The translations under genes were made by a program, and so were the position numbers. A stretch of 6,210 nt of DNA from Acidobacteriota bacterium. Lineage in GTDB: Bacteria; Acidobacteriota; Vicinamibacteria; Vicinamibacterales; UBA2999. The notes below the pieces were generated by a model that had not been told where the DNA came from, made no database searches, and saw only the letters and a program-made list of their open reading frames with translations. Positions 1-5,818 of this stretch are shown in pieces (the first letter of the stretch is position 1; every line of letters begins with the position of its first letter). Where the stretch lies: contig JADZBZ010000062.1 of the NCBI GenBank assembly GCA_020851835.1, positions 1 through 6,210 of the forward strand, in the 5' to 3' direction.

Positions 1-27
1 CGCTCCGGCCGTTGCAGAAAGTTCGGA

Positions 28-33
28 TAGAAT
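28..33 (+). promoter_or_regulatory. candidate -10 element upstream of aroC
   Basis: The hexamer TAGAAT fits the sigma-70 -10 pattern TANNNT and ends 9 bases before the aroC ATG. There is no convincing -35 hexamer 16-18 bases upstream. The only purine-rich match to a Shine-Dalgarno site, AGG at 38-40, is just 2 bases from the ATG, too close for normal use. A transcript starting at or very near the ATG is therefore possible. The TAG could also simply be the stop codon of an upstream gene whose last nine codons would be positions 1-27; too little is present to judge. The remaining bases of 1-42 show nothing else. Confidence 0.3.
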
Positions 34-42
34 TCTCAGGCA

Positions 43-1269
43 ATGCTGCGTTTTCTGACTGCTGGTGAATCGCACGGCCAGGGTCTCGTGGTGATTCTCG
101 AAGGCCTTCCAGCCGGTCTCGTGCTCGATTTCGATGCCATCACCGCAGACCTGCAGCGACGGCAGGCCGGCTACGGTCGTGGACGGCGCATGGCCATCGA
201 ATCGGACCGCGCGGAGCTACTCTCCGGCGTGCGGCGCGGACGCACGACGGGCGCGCCGCTGGCGATGCTGATCCGCAACCGCGACTGGGAGAACTGGCAG
301 GCGACGATGCACGTCGAGGCCGAGACTCCGGCTGGGGCGACAGGCGCGCGCCGCGCGGCGGTTGTGCGGCCCCGGCCCGGTCATGCCGACCTGGCCGGCG
401 CCCTCAAGTACGAGCACGACGATATTCGCGACGTCCTCGAGCGCGCCAGTGCGCGCGAGACGGCGGCCCGTGTTGCCGCTGGCGCCATCGCCCGGCAGTT
501 GCTCTCTGCGCTCGGCGTCGAGATTGTCAGCCATGTGCTCAGCATCGGCGGCGCGGGCCTCCCGCTCGGCACCATCATTCCGTTCGACCGCATCAAGGCC
601 ATCGGGCCGGACTCGGTCCTGCGGTCGGCGGATCCCGCGGCCGAGGCGGCGATGATCCACGCGATCGACGCGGCCCGTGACGCCGGAGACACCGTCGGAG
701 GCATATTCGAAGTGGTGGCCCACGGGGTCCCCGTGGGCCTTGGCAGCTACGTGCACTGGGATCGCAAACTCGACGGTCGTCTCGCCCTCGCCATGATGTC
801 CATCCCCGCGATCAAGGCCGTCGCCATCGGCGACGGCGTCGATGGTGCGCGGCGGCCCGGTTCACAGGTGCACGACGAGATCGTGGCCGAGGTCGACGGC
901 GGCGGCGCGCGCCGCATCGCGCGCCCCACCAACCGCGCCGGAGGCCTCGAAGGCGGCGTCACGACGGGTGAAGATGTCCGGGTGACCGGGTTCATGAAGC
1001 CGATTTCGACGCTGATGAAACCCCTGCGTTCGGTGGATCTCACCACTCTCGAGGACGCGCCCGCCGCCATCGAGCGCAGCGACGTGTGCGCTGTGCCCGC
1101 GGCGGCCGTGGTCGGCGAGGCGATGGTGGCCCTGGTTCTGGCCGAGGCCGTCGTCGAACGCTTCGGTGGCGACTCGATGCGACAGCTCATCGGACAGGTG
1201 ACCGCGTCCGGCTCGCGCGTACAGGCGCGCACGCAGCGGCCGGCGCACACCGGCCCCTCTCCGGCATGA
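43..1269 (+). CDS. aroC: chorismate synthase
   Basis: Chorismate synthase converts 5-enolpyruvylshikimate-3-phosphate to chorismate with loss of phosphate, the last step of the shikimate pathway; it needs reduced FMN and acts in the cytosol. Seen in the sequence: the N-terminal signature GESHG at residues 8-12 with conserved His11, an RPGHAD stretch with His114, the second family signature (ERASARETAARVAAGAI) at 133-149, the KLDGRLA block near 243-249, and the third signature beginning RSDVCAVP near residue 345. At 408 aa it is slightly longer than the common 360-390; the extra is an Arg/Pro/Thr-rich tail of about 25 residues after the conserved GGDSM. The insertion before RPGHAD resembles the Bacillus/actinobacterial type rather than the E. 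coli type. The start is the first ATG and gives the canonical LRFLTAGESHG opening. The stop overlaps the def start (ATGA), so the two are probably translationally coupled. No key residue appears missing. Confidence 0.97.
   Translation: MLRFLTAGESHGQGLVVILEGLPAGLVLDFDAITADLQRRQAGYGRGRRMAIESDRAELLSGVRRGRTTGAPLAMLIRNRDWENWQATMHVEAETPAGATGARRAAVVRPRPGHADLAGALKYEHDDIRDVLERASARETAARVAAGAIARQLLSALGVEIVSHVLSIGGAGLPLGTIIPFDRIKAIGPDSVLRSADPAAEAAMIHAIDAARDAGDTVGGIFEVVAHGVPVGLGSYVHWDRKLDGRLALAMMSIPAIKAVAIGDGVDGARRPGSQVHDEIVAEVDGGGARRIARPTNRAGGLEGGVTTGEDVRVTGFMKPISTLMKPLRSVDLTTLEDAPAAIERSDVCAVPAAAVVGEAMVALVLAEAVVERFGGDSMRQLIGQVTASGSRVQARTQRPAHTGPSPA
717..739. repeat. 23-bp near-perfect palindrome inside aroC
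   Basis: Two perfect 11-base arms (717-727 and 729-739) are complementary around a single central T at 728. The element lies within aroC and encodes a conserved stretch around AHGVPVGLG, so protein constraint plus high GC may account for it. No copy was noticed elsewhere in the window. In RNA a hairpin would lose some central pairs to form its loop. No function can be assigned. Confidence 0.5.
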
Positions 1270-1775
1270 TCCATCCAATCCTGAAACTGGGCGACGCCCG
1301 GCTGCAGAGCCCGGCCGAGCCGGTGAAGAGCGTATCTCCCGAGACCGACCGGCTGATCGACGACATGATCGCGACGATGTACGCGGCCCCCGGCATCGGG
1401 CTCGCCGCGCCGCAGATGGGCGTGCCGCTGCGCACCTTCGTCATCGACCTGTCGATGGGCCGCGACCCGGCCGCGCTCATCACGATGATCAACCCCGAGT
1501 GGGTCGAGCGCGAGGGCATGCAGCTCGAAGAGGAAGGATGCCTCAGCCTTCCCGGTTTCACCGCCACGGTGCCTCGCCCCGCCCGAGCGGTCGTGCGTGG
1601 TTGGGATCGGAGGGGCGAAACCCGCACGATCGAGGGAACCGAATTACTGGCGCGGGCGCTGCAGCACGAGATGGATCACCTCGACGGCCGGCTCTTCGTC
1701 GATCGGCTGCGCGGGATCAAGCGAGACCTGATCCTCCGCAAGGCCAGGAAGCTCGCGCGCGCCGGCAAGTGGTAG
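1266..1775 (+). CDS. def: peptide deformylase
   Basis: Def is a metalloenzyme that removes the formyl group from the N-terminal formylmethionine of nascent proteins at the ribosome exit. All three family motifs are present in order: motif 1 GIGLAAPQ at residues 43-50 (Gln50), motif 2 EGCLS at 90-94 (metal ligand Cys92), and motif 3 QHEMDH at 133-138 (metal ligands His134 and His138, catalytic Glu135). The 169 aa length is normal for the bacterial enzyme. The ATG at 1266 overlaps the aroC stop in an ATGA. The reading frame stays open upstream to about 1086, but that part lies within aroC, has no deformylase similarity and would add a meaningless 60-residue Arg/Gly-rich leader. There is no clear Shine-Dalgarno site before the ATG, consistent with coupling to aroC translation. 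It is followed after 11 bases by fmt, its functional partner in the formylmethionine cycle. Confidence 0.97.
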   Translation: MIHPILKLGDARLQSPAEPVKSVSPETDRLIDDMIATMYAAPGIGLAAPQMGVPLRTFVIDLSMGRDPAALITMINPEWVEREGMQLEEEGCLSLPGFTATVPRPARAVVRGWDRRGETRTIEGTELLARALQHEMDHLDGRLFVDRLRGIKRDLILRKARKLARAGKW

Positions 1776-1778
1776 GGT
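1773..1778 (+). promoter_or_regulatory. candidate -10 element before fmt
   Basis: TAGGGT matches TANNNT and ends 8 bases before the fmt GTG; its first three bases are the def stop codon. An AAGGA at 1779-1783 could instead act as a Shine-Dalgarno site, although it is only 3 bases from the start. No -35 box is evident. The hexamer is reported because the same spacing recurs before aroC and before the PASTA gene; it could be coincidence. Confidence 0.22.
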
Positions 1779-1786
1779 AAGGATTC

Positions 1787-2728
1787 GTGCGCATTGCGTT
1801 TTTCGGCACGCCCGGATTCGCCGTTCCCACGCTCGCGGCACTGCTCGGCTCGTCGCATCGAGTCGTCGTGGTGGTGACTCAACCCGATCGGCCCCGCGGG
1901 CGCGGACAACGGGTGTCGGCCGGACCGGTGAAGGCGCTGGCCCTCGACGCCGGCGTGCCGGTCGTCCAACCCGACACGCTGGCCCGCGAAACGTGGGAGC
2001 CGGCCCTTCACTCCTACAGCGCCGAGCTCGGCGTGGTGGCCGCCTACGGCAGGATCCTCCCCGACTGGCTGCTGACCTTGCTGCCGCGAGGTTTCATCAA
2101 CGTGCACGCGTCTCTGCTCCCCTGCTATCGCGGCGCGTCCCCCATCCACCGGGCCGTGATGAACGGCGACCGGGAAACCGGCGTCACGATCATGCGCGTG
2201 GTCAAGGCGCTCGATGCCGGCGCCAGGCTGGCCACGACACGTGTGCCGATCGGTCCCGACGATCAAACCGACCGCGTCGAGCACGCGCTCGCCGAGGCCG
2301 GCGCGCGGCTGCTGGTCGAGACCGTGGACCGGCTGGCGCGAGGCCCGATTCCCGAATCGCCCCAGGACGACTCGGCTGCTACCTACGCGCCGCGGATCCG
2401 CAAGGAGGAGGGCCTCATCGACTGGGCCCGGCCGGCCCGCGCCATCCACAATCAGGTGCGCGGCCTGCACCCGTGGCCGCACGCGTTCACCTATGGGCCC
2501 GCCGGGCGCCTGATCCTCCATCGCACGAGGGTCGGCATCGACCCCGGCACAGCCGCCGCACCGGGCACGGTGCTCGCGGGCGGCCGCGCTGAAGGCCTGA
2601 CGGTGGCCACTGGCGAGGGCGTGCTCGAAGTGCTCGATCTGCAGGCCGAGGGCGGACGTGTGCTTCCAGCCCGCGATTTCCTGGCCGGTCACCCGCTCCC
2701 GCCTGGTACGCGGCTGGACACGCCGTGA
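1787..2728 (+). CDS. fmt: methionyl-tRNA formyltransferase
   Basis: Fmt transfers the formyl group from 10-formyltetrahydrofolate to Met-tRNA(fMet), making the initiator for bacterial translation. The N-terminal Rossmann-like formyltransferase domain (about residues 1-190) opens with FFGTPGFA, carries the RPRGRGQ tRNA-contact loop at 35-41, and has the catalytic set Asn105, His107 (NVHASLLP) and Asp143 (in KALDAG), one residue offset from E. coli N106/H108/D144. The C-terminal OB-like tRNA-binding domain follows from about 205, with the family block HPWPHAFT. At 313 aa the length is normal. The start is GTG, 11 bases after def. Small departures from the common consensus are Cys113 in SLLPxYRG, where a basic residue is usual, and Ala141-Arg147 around LDAG, where Gly and Asp or Pro are common; these should not abolish activity. 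The stop overlaps the rsmB start (GTGA). Confidence 0.96.
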   Translation: MRIAFFGTPGFAVPTLAALLGSSHRVVVVVTQPDRPRGRGQRVSAGPVKALALDAGVPVVQPDTLARETWEPALHSYSAELGVVAAYGRILPDWLLTLLPRGFINVHASLLPCYRGASPIHRAVMNGDRETGVTIMRVVKALDAGARLATTRVPIGPDDQTDRVEHALAEAGARLLVETVDRLARGPIPESPQDDSAATYAPRIRKEEGLIDWARPARAIHNQVRGLHPWPHAFTYGPAGRLILHRTRVGIDPGTAAAPGTVLAGGRAEGLTVATGEGVLEVLDLQAEGGRVLPARDFLAGHPLPPGTRLDTP

Positions 2729-4002
2729 TTGCCCCGGCCCGCCGCGCGGCGTTCGATGCGCTGCTCGCCCATGCCACCCGCGGCACCGACCTCACTTCCG
2801 CCCTCACGCTCGCCCGTCGGGGCCTCACCGACCCGCGCGATCACACACTGGCCACCGAGCTGGTGAGCGGCACCGTCCGCATGCGTCGCGCGATCGACTA
2901 TCAGCTCGCCCGGCACATCACCCGTCCGCTCGCGCGCCTCGACATCGAGGTCCTCACCGTGCTGCGCCTCGGCGCCTTCCAGGTCATGTATCTCGACCGG
3001 GTCCCGGCATCGGCGGCGGTACACGACGCCGTGGATCTGACCAGGCGCGGCGGCAAGACCAGCGCACGGGGACTGGTCAACGCCGTCCTGCGCAGCCTGT
3101 CGCGAGAGGCGGATCGGCTTGCCTGGCCCGAGGGCGATTCGGCCGAGGCGCTCGGCACGCGCCTGTCCCATCCCGACTGGCTCGTCCGACGGTGGCTGTC
3201 GCGGTACGGGGTCGACCGGACGACGCGCTGGCTGGCGTTCAACAATCAGCCGCCGCGCCTGTGCCTGGCCGCGAATCGCGCTCGTGGCACTCGCGAAGAC
3301 GTGGCCGCTCGTCTGGCGGCGGAGGGCGTGGCCACGCGTCCCACCGACCGCGCCCCCGACGGCCTCGTGGTGGTCGAGGGCGCCGCGCTGACGACCGCGG
3401 CCTTTGCCGAGGGCTGGTTCGCGGTCCAGGACGAGGCCTCGCAACTCATCACCACCCTGGCGCCAGTCGGGCACGGCGCGCGCGTACTCGACCTCTGCGC
3501 GTCTCCCGGCGGCAAGGCGGTCGCGCTGGCCGCGTCGGGCGCCCGCGTGGTGGCCTGCGACGTGCGCCCTCGGCGCGTGCGACTGCTCCGCACGACGCTC
3601 GCCCGCACGGGCCTCACTCACGTCGCCATCGTCCAAGTGCCGGCGTCGGGAACCCTCCCCTTCGCGGACGATGCGTTCGATCTGGTACTGGTGGATGCGC
3701 CGTGCTCAGGCCTCGGAACGTTGAGGCGCGATCCGGACATCCGCTGGAACCGCGAGCCAGGGGATCTTTTTCGCCTCGCCCACCAGCAAGGCGACCTGCT
3801 TCGCCAAGCCGCAAGGCTCGTGCGTCGTGGCGGCACGCTCCTCTACGCCACCTGCTCCAGCGAGCCCGAAGAGAACGAAGACGTGGTCTCGGGCTTCCTG
3901 CCCGACCATCCGGGATTCACCCTTGGGTACGAGCACCGCACGTTGCCGCCAGACGATGGGCTCGAGGCGTTCTACGGAGCGGTAATCGCCCGCAACGTGT
4001 AG
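2725..4002 (+). CDS. rsmB: 16S rRNA (cytosine-967-C5)-methyltransferase
   Basis: RsmB methylates C967 of 16S rRNA using S-adenosylmethionine. The N-terminal part (about residues 1-130) is the NusB-like RNA-binding domain, opening with ARRAAFDALL. A linker is followed by the Rossmann-fold methyltransferase domain from about 230. Visible motifs are VQDEASQ at 234-240, the SAM-binding motif I DLCASPGGK at 256-264, motif IV DAPCSGLG at 324-331 with Cys327 (which helps release product), and motif VI ATCSSEPEEN at 375-384 with Cys377 in the place of the catalytic nucleophile. RRDPDIRWNR at 334-343 is typical of RsmB rather than other RsmB/NOP2 members. The 425 aa length is usual. The start is a GTG overlapping the fmt stop (GTGA), with no strong Shine-Dalgarno site, which suggests coupling. 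Its place after def-fmt is the classic genomic position of rsmB. Confidence 0.95.
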   Translation: MIAPARRAAFDALLAHATRGTDLTSALTLARRGLTDPRDHTLATELVSGTVRMRRAIDYQLARHITRPLARLDIEVLTVLRLGAFQVMYLDRVPASAAVHDAVDLTRRGGKTSARGLVNAVLRSLSREADRLAWPEGDSAEALGTRLSHPDWLVRRWLSRYGVDRTTRWLAFNNQPPRLCLAANRARGTREDVAARLAAEGVATRPTDRAPDGLVVVEGAALTTAAFAEGWFAVQDEASQLITTLAPVGHGARVLDLCASPGGKAVALAASGARVVACDVRPRRVRLLRTTLARTGLTHVAIVQVPASGTLPFADDAFDLVLVDAPCSGLGTLRRDPDIRWNREPGDLFRLAHQQGDLLRQAARLVRRGGTLLYATCSSEPEENEDVVSGFLPDHPGFTLGYEHRTLPPDDGLEAFYGAVIARNV

Positions 4003-4007
4003 TAGCA

Positions 4008-4013
4008 TAGGGT
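4008..4013 (+). promoter_or_regulatory. candidate -10 element or ribosome-binding site before the PASTA gene
   Basis: TAGGGT ends 7 bases before the ATG at 4021. It can be read as a TANNNT -10 element, or its AGGG (4009-4012) as a modest Shine-Dalgarno site 8 bases from that ATG. The second reading is the main reason to prefer the ATG at 4021 over the GTG at 4012, which overlaps the motif. No -35 hexamer is seen at the expected distance within the end of rsmB. Confidence 0.3.
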
Positions 4014-4020
4014 GTTACCG

Positions 4021-4743
4021 ATGCCTATTTCGGCGAGAGTGTGGACGGCGGGCAAGCTCCTGCTGCTTGTCGGTGCCTTGGCCACCACCTTCGTCGTCTT
4101 TGCCATCCTGGCGGCCCGCGTAGCCGTCCGGGCTCGTGATGTGACCGTTCCCGACCTGGTCGGGCGGCCGGTGGGCGAAGCGACGGCCCTGGCCGCGAGC
4201 CTCGAGTTGCACTTGAACGTTGAAGGCCAGCGGCGGCCCGACCTCAAGGTGCCCAGCGGGCATGTCCTTGGGCAGGAGCCGCCGCCCGGCTCTCAGGCCC
4301 GCCGGCAGCGCAGCATCCGGGTGTGGCTCAGCAGCGGCCCGCGCATCGCGCGCGCCCCGGCGCTGGTGGGCGAATCGCAGCGGGCGGCCGAGATTCGCCT
4401 GGTGCAAGAGGGGCTGGTAGGCGGTTCGGTGGCCGAGATTCGATCGGACCTCTATCCACCGGACGTCGTCGTGGCGCAGGATCCGGCGCCGGGCGCCGAG
4501 ACGGCCGAGGTGCGGCTGCTGGTCAATCGCGGTGAGGACCGGGCGGCCTACGTGATGCCTGACCTCATCGGCGTCAGCGGCGACCGCGCCGCCGACATCC
4601 TGCGCGGGCAGGGCTTCCGGGTGTCCATCACGGCGCAGGCCGAGGCGACTGGCCTGCCGGCGGGGATTGTGACCAGGCAGGTCCCGGCGGGCGGTTACCA
4701 GGTGCATCCGGGGGACGCGATTTCGATCGAGGTCAGCCGATGA
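4021..4743 (+). CDS. membrane-anchored triple-PASTA-domain protein without kinase domain
   Basis: PASTA domains are extracellular repeats of about 65 residues found in penicillin-binding proteins and in PrkC/StkP-type kinases, where they bind peptidoglycan fragments or other wall material. Seen here (240 aa): a short basic N-terminus of about 11 residues, one hydrophobic helix at about 12-34, then three tandem PASTA units at about 39-106 (starting VTVPDLVG), 108-171 (APALVGES) and 176-239 (YVMPDLIG). Each has the Q(D/E/V)P-P-G type turn (QEPPPG, QDPAPG, QVPAGG). The expected topology is N-terminus inside and repeats outside. No kinase, transpeptidase or transglycosylase domain is present. The ATG at 4021 is preferred to an in-frame GTG at 4012, which would add only three residues. 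The gene sits between rsmB and rpe, where the PASTA kinase PrkC is encoded in many Gram-positive bacteria, and its stop overlaps rpe (ATGA). A role as wall sensor or wall-bound scaffold is inference. Confidence 0.9.
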   Translation: MPISARVWTAGKLLLLVGALATTFVVFAILAARVAVRARDVTVPDLVGRPVGEATALAASLELHLNVEGQRRPDLKVPSGHVLGQEPPPGSQARRQRSIRVWLSSGPRIARAPALVGESQRAAEIRLVQEGLVGGSVAEIRSDLYPPDVVVAQDPAPGAETAEVRLLVNRGEDRAAYVMPDLIGVSGDRAADILRGQGFRVSITAQAEATGLPAGIVTRQVPAGGYQVHPGDAISIEVSR

Positions 4744-5399
4744 GCGTGCGGCTGGCACCTTCCATCCTGTCGGCGGATTTCGCGCACCTGGCGCGGGACA
4801 TCGCCGCGGCGGAGGCTGGAGGCGCCGACCTCATTCACGTCGACGTCATGGATGGGCACTTCGTGCCGAACATCACGATGGGTCCGCCGGTGGTACGTGC
4901 CGTCAGGCGCGTGGCCGCGTGCCCGCTGGACGTGCACCTGATGATCAGTGAGCCGGATCGCTATCTCGAGGCCTTTGTCGATGCGGGCGCCTCGATGCTC
5001 TCCGTGCACGTCGAGGTGTTGCCACATTTGCACCGGACGCTCGGCGCCATCAAGGCCCTCGGCGCCCAGGCCGGTGCCGTGCTGAACCCGTCCACGCCGG
5101 TCTCGGCACTGGAGGAAGTGGCCGGGGATGTCGATTTCGTACTGGTGATGTCGGTGAACCCGGGGTTCGGCGGGCAGCGTTTCATCCCGAGGAGCCTCGA
5201 CAAGATTCGCCGCGTGCGGATGCTGCTGGATCGAGCCGGCAACCGGGCGCCCATCGAGGTGGACGGAGGCGTGGGCCTGGACACCGCTCGCAAGGTCGTG
5301 GAGGCCGGGGCCAGCATCCTCGTGGCCGGACACGCCGTCTTCGGGGGGAACGATCCGGCCGCAGCCGTGCGCGCGCTGAGAGAGGCCGCCGAGTCGTGA
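4740..5399 (+). CDS. rpe: ribulose-phosphate 3-epimerase
   Basis: Rpe interconverts D-ribulose-5-phosphate and D-xylulose-5-phosphate in the pentose phosphate pathway (and the Calvin cycle where present); it is a cytosolic TIM-barrel metalloenzyme. Seen here: LAPSILSADF at residues 5-14, HVDVMDGHFVPN at 33-44 with His33 and catalytic Asp35, DVHLMI at 64-69 with His66, SVNPGFGGQ at 138-146 (phosphate loop), and EVDGG at 173-177 with catalytic Asp175. The metal ligands His33, Asp35, His66 and Asp175 are all present. At 219 aa the length is typical. One departure is AGHAVF at 196-201, where many homologues have Ser after AG in the phosphate site. The ATG overlaps the PASTA gene stop, and a good Shine-Dalgarno GAGG (4729-4732) lies 7 bases upstream. 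The stop overlaps the thioesterase start (GTGA). Confidence 0.97.
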   Translation: MSVRLAPSILSADFAHLARDIAAAEAGGADLIHVDVMDGHFVPNITMGPPVVRAVRRVAACPLDVHLMISEPDRYLEAFVDAGASMLSVHVEVLPHLHRTLGAIKALGAQAGAVLNPSTPVSALEEVAGDVDFVLVMSVNPGFGGQRFIPRSLDKIRRVRMLLDRAGNRAPIEVDGGVGLDTARKVVEAGASILVAGHAVFGGNDPAAAVRALREAAES

Positions 5400-5818
5400 A
5401 GCCTCCCGCTGTCGCCGTGCCCGGGCGGGTCGCCCGCCCGACGATACGGGTGCGTTACGCCGAAACCGACCGGATGGGCGTGGTCTACTACGCCAACCAT
5501 CTCGTCTGGTTCGAGGTGGGCCGCACGGAATGGCTGCGCGAGACCGGGTGGACCTACCGGGCCATGGAAGAGGAAGGCCTGGCGCTGCCGGTGATCGAGG
5601 CACACTGCGAATACCGGCTCGGGGCCAATTACGACGACGAGCTGGAGGTTCGCACGACGGGACGCCTCGTGTCATCAGTGCGCCTGGCGTTCGACTATGC
5701 GCTGGTACGGCGGTCTGATGCCGCCACGGTGGCCACCGGGTACACCGTGCACGCCACGATCGACCGCACCGGGAGGCCGGTGCGGGTGCCGGCGCGGGTG
5801 AAGGAGTTGCTGTTGTGA
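5396..5818 (+). CDS. YbgC/4-hydroxybenzoyl-CoA-type hotdog acyl-CoA thioesterase
   Basis: This is a single hotdog-fold domain of the 4HBT/YbgC family, whose members hydrolyse acyl-CoA thioesters. Seen here (140 aa): the family signature at residues 21-48, running from YAETDRMGVVYYAN with catalytic Asp25 to FEVGRTEWLR, then the helix and beta strands ending in VPARVKELLL. The usual His in the VYH position is Tyr, as in many relatives. The start used is a GTG overlapping the rpe stop, with AGAGG at 5381-5385 placed 10 bases upstream; later in-frame GTGs at 5417 and 5450 are possible but less well supported. The first 16 or so residues are a Pro/Val/Arg leader not typical of the family. In E. 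coli ybgC lies with tol-pal genes; none are here, so the Tol-Pal link cannot be assumed and the acyl substrate is unknown. The stop overlaps the next gene (GTGA). Confidence 0.88.
   Translation: MKPPAVAVPGRVARPTIRVRYAETDRMGVVYYANHLVWFEVGRTEWLRETGWTYRAMEEEGLALPVIEAHCEYRLGANYDDELEVRTTGRLVSSVRLAFDYALVRRSDAATVATGYTVHATIDRTGRPVRVPARVKELLL
5422..5440 (+). repeat. GC-only hairpin at the start of the thioesterase gene
   Basis: Perfect 8-base arms at 5422-5429 and 5433-5440 enclose the 3-base loop TCG. The stem is all G/C and begins 26 bases after the GTG start. It lies in the poorly conserved leader region of the protein, so it is not forced by a conserved protein motif. No U-run follows, so it is not an intrinsic terminator. 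It could slow ribosomes or tune translation of the thioesterase relative to rpe, but this is unproven. Confidence 0.4.

Noticed and set aside
1..27. Possible last codons of an upstream gene ending at the TAG at 28-30
   Set aside because: Nine codons without any recognisable motif are too little to support a gene call.
902..915. Short GC palindrome (14 bases) in aroC
   Set aside because: It is made of alternating G and C only, which arises readily by chance in this composition.
1086..1265. Extended N-terminus for Def starting inside aroC
   Set aside because: The added 60 residues are Arg/Gly-rich and unlike any deformylase; the ATG at 1266 gives the normal length and start sequence.
1676..2692. 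338-codon open frame on the - strand opposite fmt
   Set aside because: It has no recognisable motif and lies fully opposite a complete fmt and the end of def; it is a composition shadow.
2689..3636. 315-codon open frame on the - strand opposite rsmB
   Set aside because: No domain is visible; it is the mirror of a well-conserved gene in GC-rich DNA.
2658..4010. 450-codon open frame on the + strand in another frame of rsmB
   Set aside because: It is extremely Arg/Pro/His-rich and low in complexity, while the frame from 2725 gives all RsmB motifs.
4012..4020. GTG start for the PASTA protein
   Set aside because: It would overlap the only ribosome-binding-like AGGG and adds three residues; the ATG at 4021 has better spacing. 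It cannot be fully excluded.
4487..4501. Palindromic GC stretch within the second PASTA repeat
   Set aside because: Arms of 7 bases made only of G and C, in coding sequence; not distinguishable from chance.
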